A stretch of 64,000 nucleotides of DNA, taken from Microbulbifer agarilyticus. GTDB lineage: Bacteria > Pseudomonadota > Gammaproteobacteria > Pseudomonadales > Cellvibrionaceae. This document shows, one piece after another, positions 44,143 through 54,125 of this stretch. The notes below the pieces were generated by a model. The model searched no databases and had not been told where the DNA came from. It saw only the letters and a list, made by a program, of their open reading frames with translations. The translations under genes were made by a program, and so were the position numbers. The stretch is from NCBI RefSeq assembly GCF_001999945.1, contig NZ_CP019650.1, positions 1,550,001 to 1,614,000 of the forward strand, given 5' to 3'. How positions within the stretch are numbered: position 1 is the first letter of the stretch; every line of letters begins with the position of its first letter.

Positions 44143-46002
44143 TTAAGAGTCGGTATTGGTGACCGTTCCGAACTCTGCCAGTAGTGTCAGGAAGGGTTCA
44201 CCAAAGCGCGCCAGCTTACTGTCGCCAATTCCGGAAATAGCCAGCATCTCTTCCTCGTTGTGGGGCCTCGCGCTCAGCATCTCCCGCAACGTAGCATCGT
44301 GAAATACCACATAGGGCGGCACGCCCAGGTCTTCAGCCAGTGATTTGCGCAAGGCGCGCAGCGCATCCCAGAGAGGCTGATCCTCTACAGTCACCTCTAT
44401 AGTGGCGCGGGTTTGTCTGCCGTCTTTGCCAGAGCGCGTTCCTGTCTTCGGCGCCTTGGGCAGAGTGCGTAGGTGCAATGATTCCTCACCGCGCAAGACA
44501 GGCCGGCACAACTCGGTCAGTTGCAGGGCGTTGAAGGCCTCCGAATTGACTCGCAAGTATCCTCGGACCACCAGCTGGCGCACCACCGCACGCCACTCGT
44601 TGGCACTCATGTCTGTGCCGATGCCGTAAGTGGAAACCTGGTTGTGGTTGAACTGACGAATTTTTTCTGTGTCTGCGCCGCGCAGTACGTCGATCACATG
44701 AGCGGCACCGAAGCGCTGGCCAGTCCGGTAAATACAGGACAGGAGCTTGCGAGAAGCCTCACTGGCATCCCAGGTGACGGGCGGTGTCAGGCAGGTATCG
44801 CAATTGCCGCAGTCCTGCTCAAGTTCCTCGCCAAAGTAGCGCAGCAACGCACGCCGCCGGCAGCTGGTGATTTCACACAAGCCCAGCATTGCATCCAGGC
44901 GTTGCCGTTCCTGGCGTTTGTGCTCTTCACTGCCTTCTGAGCCGGCATTCATCTGGCTAAGTTTTACGACATCTTCCAGCCCATACAGCAATAGCGTTGA
45001 GGCCGACTCACCATCGCGGCCGGCACGACCGGTCTCCTGATAATAGGCTTCGATACTCTTCGGCAAATCCAAATGCGCCACAAAACGTACATCAGGTTTG
45101 TCGATTCCCATGCCGAATGCGATGGTGGCCACCACGATAACGCCTTCTTCACGCAGGAAGCGGCGCTGGTGTTCCGCACGCATTTCGCTGGAGAGACCGG
45201 CGTGATAGGGCAGTGCCGTGAATCCCTGTTCCTGTAGCCAGCTTGCGGTAGCCTCTACTTTGTTGCGTGACAGGCAGTACACCACGCCGGCGTTACCGCC
45301 GTGCTCCTGCTTCAGAAACTGCAGCAGCTGCCGTTTGGGATTGTCCTTGGCGGCGACCCGGTACTGGATGTTGGGGCGGTCAAAGCTGCTGACAAAATGC
45401 TGCGCGCTCTCCAGATCCAGGCGCCTGGCGATTTCCTGTTGGGTGCGCTGATCCGCGGTTGCCGTGAGTGCCACTCGCGGTACGTTGGGGAAGCGCTCAT
45501 GTAGACACGAAAGGTGCAGATAGTCAGCGCGAAAGTCGTGCCCCCACTGACTAACACAGTGGGCTTCGTCGATCGCGAACAGGGAGATGTTCGCCTGGCT
45601 CAATAGATCCAGAGTACGCGGCTGCAGCAGGCGTTCTGGTGCAAGGTACAGAAGGTCAAGGTTGCCTTGCAGCAACTGTGTTTCCAGCGCCTGCGCTTCC
45701 TGGTAGTCGAGGGAGGAATTGAGAAACCCTGCGGCAACGCCTACCGCGCGCAACGCTTCCACCTGATCTTGCATCAGTGCAATCAGTGGAGAGACGACCA
45801 CGCCGCAGCCCGGGCGCGCGAGAGCCGGAATTTGGTAGCACAGGGACTTGCCACCACCAGTAGGCATGAGCACTAGAGCGTCTTCGCCGTTCACCAGCGT
45901 ATCAATGATGGCCTGCTGGTCACCCCGAAAATCGGTGTAGCCGAAGGTGTGCTCGAGAATATAGTGGGGTGATGTTTGGGGCGGGGTTAGGGCGTCATTC
46001 AT
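44143..46002 (-). CDS. recQ: ATP-dependent DNA helicase RecQ
   Basis: 619 residues. Superfamily 2 helicase motifs in order: [20 protein letters not shown] (motif 0), [16 protein letters not shown] (Walker A), [15 protein letters not shown] (DEAH plus the aromatic-rich loop), [26 protein letters not shown], and [11 protein letters not shown] (motif VI). A zinc-binding RQC domain with Cys residues ([24 protein letters not shown] in part), a winged helix and the C-terminal HRDC domain ([20 protein letters not shown]) are present. It unwinds 3'-5' in RecF-pathway repair. Confidence 0.97.
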   Translation of the reverse strand: MNDALTPPQTSPHYILEHTFGYTDFRGDQQAIIDTLVNGEDALVLMPTGGGKSLCYQIPALARPGCGVVVSPLIALMQDQVEALRAVGVAAGFLNSSLDYQEAQALETQLLQGNLDLLYLAPERLLQPRTLDLLSQANISLFAIDEAHCVSQWGHDFRADYLHLSCLHERFPNVPRVALTATADQRTQQEIARRLDLESAQHFVSSFDRPNIQYRVAAKDNPKRQLLQFLKQEHGGNAGVVYCLSRNKVEATASWLQEQGFTALPYHAGLSSEMRAEHQRRFLREEGVIVVATIAFGMGIDKPDVRFVAHLDLPKSIEAYYQETGRAGRDGESASTLLLYGLEDVVKLSQMNAGSEGSEEHKRQERQRLDAMLGLCEITSCRRRALLRYFGEELEQDCGNCDTCLTPPVTWDASEASRKLLSCIYRTGQRFGAAHVIDVLRGADTEKIRQFNHNQVSTYGIGTDMSANEWRAVVRQLVVRGYLRVNSEAFNALQLTELCRPVLRGEESLHLRTLPKAPKTGTRSGKDGRQTRATIEVTVEDQPLWDALRALRKSLAEDLGVPPYVVFHDATLREMLSARPHNEEEMLAISGIGDSKLARFGEPFLTLLAEFGTVTNTDS

Positions 46003-46164
46003 GGCGTGAGTATACCGCCTGGGTTTGGCCGAATGCGAACTGGTACAGCGGTTTTGACTGATAAAAATTGGCGTTACTTGCCTCGTAATTGGCGCCCGGT
46101 TTATCCAAAAAGTGTGAACCTTAGCTATAATCCGGGCGAGGCCGACATAGACAAGGATAATGCT

Positions 46165-46629
46165 ATGCGCGCAATGACAATGAAGTCTACGCCTACTTTT
46201 TACACACTGGCTGTCTTAATTTTGCTCAGTTTGACCGGCTGTGTTTCCAATGCGCCAGAACCAATCAACCCCCGTAGCCTTGCGCAGTCCGCAGTGGCAG
46301 ACACCCATTTGGGATGGAAGCCTGCCCCCGCTCACCAGTTGAACTACTCCCTGGCGACGTCATCCGGGATTGCGCGCATGGAAATGCGTGCGCTGCCTGT
46401 GGACCTGCAGGCCCTGACGATCGAATTGCCGGGAATGCGCAACGTGGAAGGTGTGCAGTGGCGTGCGACGAATGGCCAACAGGCGATGTTGTTTGATGGT
46501 GACCAGGGAATGGATGGGGTCACGCTGGAGCGCCAGCGTCGCGGCTATCGCTTGCAGATGCGCGGGCCCGCGCTTGAATCCATCCGCAATGGCGGTTTCC
46601 TGACGGTGATTGACTATTACCGCAACTGA
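46165..46629 (+). CDS. Small lipoprotein of unknown function
   Basis: About 154 residues from ATG 46165 (AAGGA 9 bp upstream); ATGs at 46174 and 46180 are alternatives. Signal ending in lipobox LTGC, then SNAPEPINP. The mature part is a small beta-rich domain ([34 protein letters not shown]). No family recognised. It is transcribed away from recQ, whose start is ~160 bp upstream on the other strand. Confidence 0.65.
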   Translation: MRAMTMKSTPTFYTLAVLILLSLTGCVSNAPEPINPRSLAQSAVADTHLGWKPAPAHQLNYSLATSSGIARMEMRALPVDLQALTIELPGMRNVEGVQWRATNGQQAMLFDGDQGMDGVTLERQRRGYRLQMRGPALESIRNGGFLTVIDYYRN

Positions 46630-46703
46630 GACTGCACTGAGTTCGGAACTGAAACTGCCATTGACGACGGCTATGAATTCCCGCGCCCAGTGCTCTTTCG
46701 GCG

Positions 46704-47507
46704 CTACTCCAGCCCGCTAGCTTCCTCTGGGGAGTCAAAGCCGAGACCCTGAGGGCGCAGCAGGTAGAGATCAGGCCAGTACTTCCCAGTTACCCAGAGC
46801 CCATTGCGGCTTTCATCCCAGGCGATCCCGTTGGCAACAGCGTCAACATGCCTGCGGCCTCGTAGGCTCTGTTTCGCCAGTTGTGCGAGATCGAGCCAGC
46901 CTTGAACTTCCCCTGTCTCAGGGTCGATCGCGATTACCCGTGAATCCTGCCAGATATTGGCCCAGATCAGGCCGTTTACGTACTCCAGCTCATTTAACAT
47001 TGCCCAATTTTGCCCACCTCCGGTGACCTTGAGGTGGCGTGTGACCTCAAAGCCGTCTGGTGTGCGGAAGGTGAGGGTATCGCTGCCGTTACTCATGATC
47101 AGCGACTCCCCATCGCTGGTGAGCCCCCAGCCTTCGCCCTTGTAGTGGAGCAGGTGCACCAGGTTGAAGTTGCGAAGGTCGTAAATTTGCAGCTCGCCGG
47201 CGCGATAGGTGAGCAGGTAGAGGTAATCGTTAAACACCGCGAGCCCTTCGGCAAAGCGGTTGCCCGCGAGCCATTTGCGTCTTACCGGGTTTGCACTGGG
47301 GTCGGTATACTCCGCCAGCCAGGAACGGCCATACAGCCCGCTGCTTTCCAGCCAGCGCTCACCGTCAAAGTAGAGGCCCTGGGTAAAGCGGTCGGCAGGG
47401 CGGGATTTGCGCTCCAGTACCTGGAAATCCACCGGGCCGGGGTCAGCAGCGGCGAGTGCCGGAGTAAACAATGTGAGCCAGAGCAGCGCCGCGAGAGTCG
47501 TTTTCAT
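46704..47507 (-). CDS. Glutaminyl-peptide cyclotransferase (plant/bacterial type)
   Basis: 267 residues with a signal peptide ending near ...TPALAAA. A five-bladed beta-propeller of the glutamine cyclotransferase family: RFTQGLYFDGERWLESSGLY (conserved FTQGL), GNRFAEGLAVFND, KGEGWGLTSDGESLIMSNGS and ELEYVNGLIWANIW. It converts N-terminal Gln to pyroglutamate on exported proteins or peptides. Conserved GWGLT and ELEYV(N)G are the active-site strands in this family. It stands alone on the reverse strand. Confidence 0.9.
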   Translation of the reverse strand: MKTTLAALLWLTLFTPALAAADPGPVDFQVLERKSRPADRFTQGLYFDGERWLESSGLYGRSWLAEYTDPSANPVRRKWLAGNRFAEGLAVFNDYLYLLTYRAGELQIYDLRNFNLVHLLHYKGEGWGLTSDGESLIMSNGSDTLTFRTPDGFEVTRHLKVTGGGQNWAMLNELEYVNGLIWANIWQDSRVIAIDPETGEVQGWLDLAQLAKQSLRGRRHVDAVANGIAWDESRNGLWVTGKYWPDLYLLRPQGLGFDSPEEASGLE

Positions 47508-47578
47508 GGTTTGATACGGATATTCCAGTGTTCTCTGGTTGTGTCGGGTTTTTGTCAGTTTTCGATCAAAATAGTTTT

Positions 47579-48208
47579 ATGACCAAAATAAAAGCATTCA
47601 TCACATTGACCCTGCTGGGTGGGTTGGCCGTCGTACTACCGATCGCCATTTTTGTTTTGCTGTTCCAGTGGCTGTTTAGCCAGATCAGCGAACTGGTGGC
47701 GCCGGCTACCCAATGGATGCAGGCGCATACGGAGTTTAAGGATAACTTTGCCCGCCTGATCGTCATAGCCCTGATATTGGGGATCTGTTTTATCATCGGC
47801 CTGCTGGTCAAGACCAGCATTGGGCGCTGGGTGCACAAGCACCTGGATTTCTGGCTGGGCAAGCTGGCACCGGGTTACAACACCATCAAGGATCTGGTTT
47901 TGCAGTTTATTGGTGGTGGTGGCACCGAGGGCGTGTTGTCCGGGCCGGTGGCACGGGCGCGGATTCACGGGGCGAATAACCCATTGTCGGTAACTGCGAT
48001 CGTTACCTCTACCCATGCCAATGGCGATTACACCGTGTATGTACCCACGGCTCCCGTACCCACTTCGGGTTTTGTGTATCACCTGCCACCCGACTGCGTG
48101 GAAATTTTGCCGCACGTATCCGTTGAGGCCGCGATGAAATCGATTGTTGCCTGCGGCTCTGGTAGCAGCACCTTGCTGCAAGTGCCCGCACTTGCGGAAC
48201 AGGGTTAA
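47579..48208 (+). CDS. DUF502 family membrane protein
   Basis: About 209 residues from ATG 47579. Two N-terminal membrane helices (LTLLGGLAVVLPIAIFVLLF; LIVIALILGICFIIGLLV) lead to the DUF502 signature with P-G-Y-N-T-I-K-D and TSGFVYHLPPDCVEILPHVS. The family lines the envelope in many bacteria; its function is unknown, and plant homologues (LAZ1/COV) affect vascular patterning. Its stop overlaps the mnmC stop by 4 bp (tail to tail). Confidence 0.88.
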   Translation: MTKIKAFITLTLLGGLAVVLPIAIFVLLFQWLFSQISELVAPATQWMQAHTEFKDNFARLIVIALILGICFIIGLLVKTSIGRWVHKHLDFWLGKLAPGYNTIKDLVLQFIGGGGTEGVLSGPVARARIHGANNPLSVTAIVTSTHANGDYTVYVPTAPVPTSGFVYHLPPDCVEILPHVSVEAAMKSIVACGSGSSTLLQVPALAEQG

Positions 48209-50292
48209 ATTTCTCGGTTCTTGCCCAGTGCGCGAATGGCAAAGCGCATTGGGTGCAAGGACTTCACCAGGTCTTCCGATACCGGCATAGCCTCCCGATT
48301 TATCCACGCCGCGAGCACTTCTGCGGCCAGTGGCGCATAGGTGAATCCTCTCGACCCCAATCCAGCCAGAACATACAGGTTTGGTTGGTAGGGCGTACGC
48401 TTTCCGACTAGCTGCTTGCGATTTTTGCGCAGGGCACCATAAGTATTCTCAAGCTCTTGCCATTGCGCGACGGGTCCGACCATTGGCAGATAATCGGGTG
48501 TGGCGGCGCGCAGTGCAGCGCGCCCCCGTAGCGTTTGCTCGGAAAATTGCTGAGCAAACTCCGGCAGCAGTGATGCGAGGGTTGCGAGGTTCTCTTGGTG
48601 CTCTTCCTGGCGAATTTCTGTCGCCGACTGCTTGAGTTTGAAGGTGGCGCCGAAGCTGTGTTGCGCAGAGGCTTCCTTCTCAAATTGAGTTCCTGCCGGA
48701 GCAATGTAGCCTTCTCCACACAATGCGATCTTCAGCTTCTCTGACGTGGTGGTTGCCTCGGCGAAGGTGACCTGCCCGCGAATCGGCTGTAGGGGCAGGG
48801 GCGCTGTTTGCGGAAACTGGCGGTTGAAGTTGGCGGTACACAGGATCAAAGCATCAAACGATTGGGTTTGCTCGACGCCATCAAAACGTAGCTTCCATTG
48901 GGATTTGCCGTCAGAGTTTTCTTCGTACACAGCATCACTGATGCGCGTGTGAAAGTGCGTTTGGATTTTTGGGTGCTGCAACAGCGCTTCACAGACTTGG
49001 CGTGGGCGCAGCCAGCCGGCGCGGGGGAAATAAAGCCCCGGGAATTGCAGGCTGACACCGGCGTGTTCGGATGCTTGCTCTCCGCTAACTGGTCGCGCGA
49101 GTAGGCTCGCAGTATCGAGTTGCAGTTGCTGGCAAATTTGCCGCTGCAACTGCTGTTCTTTTTCGGTCTGTGCAAGCTGCAGCAAGCCGTCAAAATGTGC
49201 CGCTTGCGGACATTGGCTCGGATAGAAGCGCTGCGCAAACTGCAGTGCCTGAAGATTGAAATCGCCATTTGGGCCCGGTTTGGGCGAAAGCTTCGCGTAC
49301 AGGATTCCCTGATCATTACCCGAGGCGCCGCTGCCGGGATGCTCTCCCTGCTCAAAGACGGTAACCTGGTAATTGCGCGCAGCCAGTGCACGTGCAGCAG
49401 AGGCTCCGGCGATTCCTGCACCGATAATGGCCACGGTTTTGGGCTTTAGTGTTGTGCCCAATTCTGGAGGTAGATGCCAAGGGGTGCTCTGGTAAGTTGG
49501 GGGCGTGCTTGCTGTGGAATCGGTGGCGGATTCGTCAGCGTCTGCAAAGCGGCCGCGCAGCATTTCCCGCTTGCGCCCAAAGCCGGGCACTTTTTCCTGT
49601 GCAAATCCTACGGACTTCAGTCCGCGCTTTACGATCCCTGCACAGGTAAATGTGGCAAACGTGGAGTCCGGAGCACTTAGCGCCGCGATCGACTGAAACA
49701 GGGCCTCGCTCCACATCTCGGGGTTTTTCGACGGGGCAAAGCCATCCAGAAACCAGGCGTCGACCCAGCGATCGCGATTGGCGTCATCCAGGGAAAGGGA
49801 ACGGAAACCATCACTGGCCTCACCAACGACCAGAGTCAAATGGACATTGGGCGTGAGGTTAATACGGTGTACCCCGGGGGCAAGATAGGGTGGATATTGC
49901 GCAATAAGCTGGCAGCTCAACGATTCGAGTTGTGGCCACATCGCCAGCGCCCGAGCCAGATCCTTTGGGTGGAGGGGAAATTTCTCTACGCTGACGAAAT
50001 GCAGGTGTGCCGATGCTGGCGCTATGTCATTCCATAGTTGCCAGGCAGCGAGAAAATTCAAGCCGGTGCCAAAACCAGTTTCGCCGATGGTGAATACTGC
50101 GTTTTCTTTTAGCTCTGCCCAGCGTTCCGGCAAATGATTCTGTGCAAGAAAAACGTGGCGCGTTTCTTCTAGGCCCGAGGCCGTAGAAAAATAAATATCG
50201 TCAAATGCACTCGACACAGGTTGGCCGTTGTCGCGCCATTCTAGTTGTGCGTGGCTTACCGGTTTGTTGTCTGGTTGAGTTTGATCGCCCAT
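48205..50292 (-). CDS. mnmC: Bifunctional tRNA mnm5s2U biosynthesis protein MnmC
   Basis: 695 residues. The N-terminal methyltransferase domain (~1-250) has FTIGETGFGTGLNFLAAWQL (SAM-binding) and DAWFLDGFAPSKNPEMWS. The C-terminal FAD oxidoreductase domain begins TVAIIGAGIAGASAARALAA (GxGxxG) and includes GASGNDQGILYAKLSP, then VLAGLGSRGFTYAPLAAEVLA. It removes the carboxymethyl group of cmnm5U34 and then methylates nm5U34 in tRNA wobble positions. Both domains are intact, so both steps are expected. Confidence 0.96.
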   Translation of the reverse strand: MGDQTQPDNKPVSHAQLEWRDNGQPVSSAFDDIYFSTASGLEETRHVFLAQNHLPERWAELKENAVFTIGETGFGTGLNFLAAWQLWNDIAPASAHLHFVSVEKFPLHPKDLARALAMWPQLESLSCQLIAQYPPYLAPGVHRINLTPNVHLTLVVGEASDGFRSLSLDDANRDRWVDAWFLDGFAPSKNPEMWSEALFQSIAALSAPDSTFATFTCAGIVKRGLKSVGFAQEKVPGFGRKREMLRGRFADADESATDSTASTPPTYQSTPWHLPPELGTTLKPKTVAIIGAGIAGASAARALAARNYQVTVFEQGEHPGSGASGNDQGILYAKLSPKPGPNGDFNLQALQFAQRFYPSQCPQAAHFDGLLQLAQTEKEQQLQRQICQQLQLDTASLLARPVSGEQASEHAGVSLQFPGLYFPRAGWLRPRQVCEALLQHPKIQTHFHTRISDAVYEENSDGKSQWKLRFDGVEQTQSFDALILCTANFNRQFPQTAPLPLQPIRGQVTFAEATTTSEKLKIALCGEGYIAPAGTQFEKEASAQHSFGATFKLKQSATEIRQEEHQENLATLASLLPEFAQQFSEQTLRGRAALRAATPDYLPMVGPVAQWQELENTYGALRKNRKQLVGKRTPYQPNLYVLAGLGSRGFTYAPLAAEVLAAWINREAMPVSEDLVKSLHPMRFAIRALGKNREI

Positions 50293-50344
50293 GTGGCTGT
50301 AAATTACTGTAGCGAACTACTTAACAAAGAATTTTGGAAAAGCG

Positions 50345-50884
50345 TTACTGCAAGCCGAATTCGCGCATGACCTGCGCACACCACTGGTCCAGGCGCTCAT
50401 CGGTGCGGTCAAATTCGTTCTCTTCGTCCAGCGCCAAACCTACAAACTGGCTGCCATCAGGGGTCAGTCCCTTGGACTCTTCGAACTCGTATCCGTCTGC
50501 AGACCAGTAGCCCACAGCTTTTGCGCCTACGGCAACCATCTGTGCATGCAGGTAGCCAAGTGCGTCCTGATACCACTGTGGGTAGCCTTCTTGGTCACCC
50601 AGTCCGTAGCAGGCCACTTTTTTGCCACTCAAATCCAGTGCAGTCAGCTGATCCCAGCAGTTTTCCCAATCTTCCTGGAGCTCTCCATAGTCCCAGGTCG
50701 GGATGCCGAGAATCAGAAAGTCGTACTCCTGCATCTCGGCGACATCATCGCTGGCGACATTGTGCAGGTCGATCCACTCGTCACCGATGCGTTCGCGAAT
50801 TTTTTCCGCGGCCATTTCGGTGTAGCAAGTACTGGATCCGTAAAACAGCCCAATCGGGGCTCGTGAGGTGTCTGTTGGTTGCAT
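50345..50884 (-). CDS. fldB: Flavodoxin, FldB-type
   Basis: 179 residues. The FMN phosphate loop IGLFYGSSTCYTEMAAEKI, then LILGIPTWDYGELQEDW and YGLGDQEGYPQWYQDALGYL with the aromatic residues flanking the isoalloxazine ring. Length and sequence suit long-chain flavodoxins; FldB is favoured over FldA from the STCYTEM start, but paralogue choice is less sure. It donates electrons to reductive enzymes. It lies directly upstream of trmL on the same strand in the opposite order (3 bp after the trmL stop codon side). Confidence 0.85.
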   Translation of the reverse strand: MQPTDTSRAPIGLFYGSSTCYTEMAAEKIRERIGDEWIDLHNVASDDVAEMQEYDFLILGIPTWDYGELQEDWENCWDQLTALDLSGKKVACYGLGDQEGYPQWYQDALGYLHAQMVAVGAKAVGYWSADGYEFEESKGLTPDGSQFVGLALDEENEFDRTDERLDQWCAQVMREFGLQ

Positions 50885-50887
50885 GAT

Positions 50888-51352
50888 CTACTGAGCGTTC
50901 ACATAGCCAAGCTGTCGCCAGGCCTCATAAATAACAATCGCCGCGGCGTTGGACAGGTTGATGCTGCGGCTGTTGGCGCACATGGGGATGCGCAGGGTGT
51001 GCTCCTGCCCCGTCATGGCGAGAAACTCGGCGGGCAGGCCACGTGTTTCCGGGCCAAATACAATCGCATCATCCGCGCGGAATTCGATTTCAGAATGGGG
51101 TTTGCTGCCCTTGGTGGAGAGTGCCAGCACGCGCTTGGGCTGCTCTGCGGTCACAAAAGCTTCCCAATCCCGATGGCGCACCACCCGGCTGTACTCGGCG
51201 TAGTCGAGCCCAGCGCGGCGCAGGCGCTTGTCGTCCATGGCGAATCCCAACGGTTCAATCAGGTGCAGCTCGGCACCGGTATTGGCGCACAGGCGAATAA
51301 TGTTGCCGGTGTTTGGGGCAATCTCTGGTTGGTAGAGAACGATTTTGAACAT
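50888..51352 (-). CDS. trmL: tRNA (cytidine(34)-2'-O)-methyltransferase TrmL
   Basis: 154 residues from ATG 51352, the normal TrmL length; the frame extends to 51412 without similarity. SPOUT knot motifs: [35 protein letters not shown] and [20 protein letters not shown]. It methylates the 2'-OH of the wobble base of tRNA-Leu(CAA/UAA). Its stop is 3 bp before the flavodoxin start, so the two share a transcript. Confidence 0.95.
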   Translation of the reverse strand: MFKIVLYQPEIAPNTGNIIRLCANTGAELHLIEPLGFAMDDKRLRRAGLDYAEYSRVVRHRDWEAFVTAEQPKRVLALSTKGSKPHSEIEFRADDAIVFGPETRGLPAEFLAMTGQEHTLRIPMCANSRSINLSNAAAIVIYEAWRQLGYVNAQ

Positions 51353-51530
51353 AGCTAATGGGTAGTTAAGGGCACTGCTTTTCGAATGCGTCAGTGTCGG
51401 TGGCGTCGACACTGCTATTGTCAGAAGTTGACGTTATAGCCAGACGCTGACGTTAAAGAAAGTATCGAGTGCCCAAAACCAAGATAAGATCAGCCGGGCC
51501 CGCAACCGCGTGGGTGATGACGGGCGCGGA

Positions 51531-52061
51531 TTATAACGCGGAGGAGGTTTCTTCGCAGTCTATCTCGACCCCAAGCTCATCGGCGATTTCGTCAAGCTCG
51601 TCGTACAGGCCGTCAATACTGACATCTTCGCTGACGCTGATGGCGCATTCTGCGGAAAACAGCGGCTCGCCACTCCACGGGGTGCTGCCGTAGCGGGTAT
51701 CCAGGGTTTCCACATTGATCTTGCGGGCAGCCAGCGCGCGGGAGATCTCTTTTACGATTCCCGGGCGGTCATTGCCCACCAGCTTCAGCTGCAAGGTCTG
51801 GCGGTTATCTGCTGCCACGGCCAGGGCATCCTCGATTTGCAGCTTGAAGTCGGCGCCGGCCAGGTTTTGCAGTGCCGCTTTCAGGCGCGGGCTGTCTTGC
51901 GCGGTGGCGCTCAAGCGAACAATGCCGGCGAATTTCCCGGCGAAATGGGCCATGCGGCTGTCTTCCCAGTTGCCGCCGTTCTCTGCCACTACGGCGGAGA
52001 GCATCTCCACTACGCCGGGCTTGTCGTCGCTGATAATCGAAATGACGAAGTGCTGTTGCAT
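51531..52061 (-). CDS. ACT-domain protein, GcvR-like (glycine cleavage repressor family)
   Basis: About 176 residues from ATG 52061. Two ACT domains: HFVISIISDDKPGVVEMLSA at the N-terminus and LKLVGNDRPGIVKEISRALA from ~residue 90. GcvR-type proteins bind glycine and antagonise GcvA, the activator of the glycine cleavage operon; no gcv genes are near. Alternatively it is a general tandem-ACT regulator. Confidence 0.8.
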   Translation of the reverse strand: MQQHFVISIISDDKPGVVEMLSAVVAENGGNWEDSRMAHFAGKFAGIVRLSATAQDSPRLKAALQNLAGADFKLQIEDALAVAADNRQTLQLKLVGNDRPGIVKEISRALAARKINVETLDTRYGSTPWSGEPLFSAECAISVSEDVSIDGLYDELDEIADELGVEIDCEETSSAL

Positions 52062-52267
52062 GAGGGCTTCCTTACTGGCGCTTGTAACACTGTGCAATGA
52101 TTCGTGTGATGAATTGTAGCCAGTGTGACCCCCGGGGGGCAAAAAACGTGAATAGCGCTCATTTAGTCGATATTCGCGCCGAAGCGACTTTACATGGGGG
52201 TGGGTAGGGTGTTGAATCGGGCGGTGAAGAAAATAATTCTAACCAGGCCCAATCGAGGAGACCCCTG

Positions 52268-53074
52268 ATGAAATTGACTCACTGGCTTGCCGGCATTGCA
52301 TTTGCGGCGACCACAGCTGGCGCTGTACAGGCCGACGCGATCAAGGATGCGGTGGCGAGCGATAAGCGCACAGCGGAATATGCCGCGCGGGACGGATTCC
52401 GTCACCCGGCGGAAACCCTCGAATTCTTCCAAGTGAAGCCAACGATGACCGTGGTGGAAATTTGGCCAGGCGGCGGTTGGTATACCGAGATCCTGTCTCC
52501 TCTTTTGCAGGCTGAAGGCAAGCTGTACGCGGCCCACTTCCCGAAAGAGACCGAGGTTGGCTACTTCAAGCGTTCACGCGAAAACTTCGAAAAGAAACTG
52601 GCCGATAACAAAGATGCTTACGAGAAGGTCGTAATGACCGAGTTTGCACCGGGTCAGGACCTGGAAATCGCTCCGGCGGGTACTGCGGACGCGGTGTTGA
52701 CCTTCCGCAACGTGCACAACTGGATGCGCGGCGACAATGAAGCGGCAGCCTTCAAGACCTTCTACAAGGCACTGAAGCCAGGTGGCGTATTGGGTGTGGT
52801 TGAGCACCGTGCCAAACCGGATACCTCCCGTGAGGACATGATGTCCAGTGGCTACATGACTCAGGACTACGTAGTAGATCTGGCGACCAAAGCCGGTTTT
52901 GTTCTGGAAGAAGCCAGCGAAGTGAATGCCAACCCGAAAGACACCGCAGTGCACCCGAAGGGTGTCTGGACGCTGCCACCGCGTCTAGCATTGGGTGACG
53001 AAGACAAAGAGAAGTACCAGTCCATCGGCGAGAGCGACCGTATGACCCTGCGCTTCCGCAAGCCCAAGTCCTGA
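52268..53074 (+). CDS. Predicted class I SAM methyltransferase with signal peptide (COG4798-like)
   Basis: 268 residues. The N-terminus has a clear signal peptide (WLAGIAFAATTAGAVQADAI). The body looks like a SAM methyltransferase: motif I MTVVEIWPGGGWYTEIL, ADAVLTFRNVHNWM and PGGVLGVVEHRAK. An exported SAM-dependent enzyme is odd because SAM is cytoplasmic; the family may have changed function, or may use another ligand. It is preceded by CGAGGAGA and followed by a strong terminator. Confidence 0.85.
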   Translation: MKLTHWLAGIAFAATTAGAVQADAIKDAVASDKRTAEYAARDGFRHPAETLEFFQVKPTMTVVEIWPGGGWYTEILSPLLQAEGKLYAAHFPKETEVGYFKRSRENFEKKLADNKDAYEKVVMTEFAPGQDLEIAPAGTADAVLTFRNVHNWMRGDNEAAAFKTFYKALKPGGVLGVVEHRAKPDTSREDMMSSGYMTQDYVVDLATKAGFVLEEASEVNANPKDTAVHPKGVWTLPPRLALGDEDKEKYQSIGESDRMTLRFRKPKS

Positions 53075-53095
53075 TTCTTTAAGGATTCAGTGATG

Positions 53096-53126
53096 AAAAT
53101 GCCCCGAAATCTTCGGGGCATTTTTT
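53096..53126 (+). terminator. Terminator after methyltransferase-like gene
   Basis: AAAATGCCCCGAA/TTCGGGGCATTTTTT stem-loop, 22 bp after the stop. Confidence 0.9.
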
Positions 53127-53238
53127 GTTCTGGGCTTTGCCGAGGCTTGTTGGTAGGTGGCCACCACCTTTTGATTCGAGACGCATGACTGCCGAATCTG
53201 ATATGTTCTGCTTCAGAACTTGCCTTATATAGATCCCG

Positions 53239-53469
53239 ATGATTATTCCATTCAAGCAACTCCCACCCGAAACCCTGCAAAACCTGTTGGAAGAATATGC
53301 GACCCGCGATGGCACCGACTACGGCGAGCGGGAAGTAAGCCTTGTCGATAAGGTTTCCAGCCTGCGCCGTCAGCTGGAAGACAAAACCATCGTGATTTGG
53401 TTTGAACCCGGTGAGGAGTCGGTCAACCTCATTCTTGCGGAAGACATTCCCAAAGAGGATGACCACTGA
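53239..53469 (+). CDS. YheU family protein
   Basis: 76 residues; FKQLPPETLQNLLEEYATRD, then EREVSLVDKVSSLRRQLE and VIWFEPGEESVNL are the UPF0270/YheU pattern at full family length. The function is unknown. The stop overlaps the start of the hydrolase gene (TGATG), so the pair is translationally coupled, as yheU and yheT-like hydrolases are often neighbours. Confidence 0.88.
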   Translation: MIIPFKQLPPETLQNLLEEYATRDGTDYGEREVSLVDKVSSLRRQLEDKTIVIWFEPGEESVNLILAEDIPKEDDH

Positions 53470-54125
53470 TGGCGTTGCCGGGTGATTGGTTGATTGATCA
53501 ACCGGAAGCGCCGCCGATCGGCTGGTTTCTGTTTGCCCACGGTGCCGGCGCCCCAATGGATAGCGACTTTATGCAAGCGCTGACGCAGTTACTGGTAGAG
53601 CGGGACCTGGGGGTTGTGCGGTTTGAGTTTCCGTATATGGCCGAGCGTAGGGAAACCGGTAAGCGCCGGCCGCCTAACAAGATGGAGGTGTTGCTGGATT
53701 CCTTCCAAACACAGATTGATCGTGTGCGGTCCGAGCTTGCCCAGGCGCCCCTGTATATCGGTGGCAAGTCTATGGGCGGGCGCGTGGCGAGTATGCTGGT
53801 GCAGGATAATTTTGACTGCGGGAAAGTGGCGGGGGCCGTCTGTCTCGGATATCCCTTCCACCCACCGGGTAAGCCAGAAAAATTACGCACCGAACACCTG
53901 CAGCCTCTGACCAGTCCAACCCTCATTGTGCAGGGCACCCGGGACAAACTCGGGAGCCTGGAGGAAGTAGAGGGTTACGCTCTGGCCAACGCGATTCAAG
54001 TGCACTGGCTTGAAGACGGGGATCACGACTTCAAGCCACGCAAGGTCAGTGGTTTTACCCAGTCACAACACTGGCAGGCCGCGGCTGACCAGATGCGACA
54101 GTGGATGCATCTTCAAGAATCGTAA
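53469..54125 (+). CDS. Alpha/beta hydrolase (COG3571/Tex30 type)
   Basis: 218 residues. WFLFAHGAGAPMDSDFM near the start, the nucleophile elbow LYIGGKSMGGRVASML (GKSMGG in place of GxSxG), VQGTRDKLG with the Asp, and DGDHDFKPRK with the His complete the triad. It belongs to the small dienelactone-hydrolase-like group; substrate unknown. It is coupled to yheU. Its 3' end overlaps the reverse-strand ABM-domain gene by 71 bp. Confidence 0.88.
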   Translation: MALPGDWLIDQPEAPPIGWFLFAHGAGAPMDSDFMQALTQLLVERDLGVVRFEFPYMAERRETGKRRPPNKMEVLLDSFQTQIDRVRSELAQAPLYIGGKSMGGRVASMLVQDNFDCGKVAGAVCLGYPFHPPGKPEKLRTEHLQPLTSPTLIVQGTRDKLGSLEEVEGYALANAIQVHWLEDGDHDFKPRKVSGFTQSQHWQAAADQMRQWMHLQES

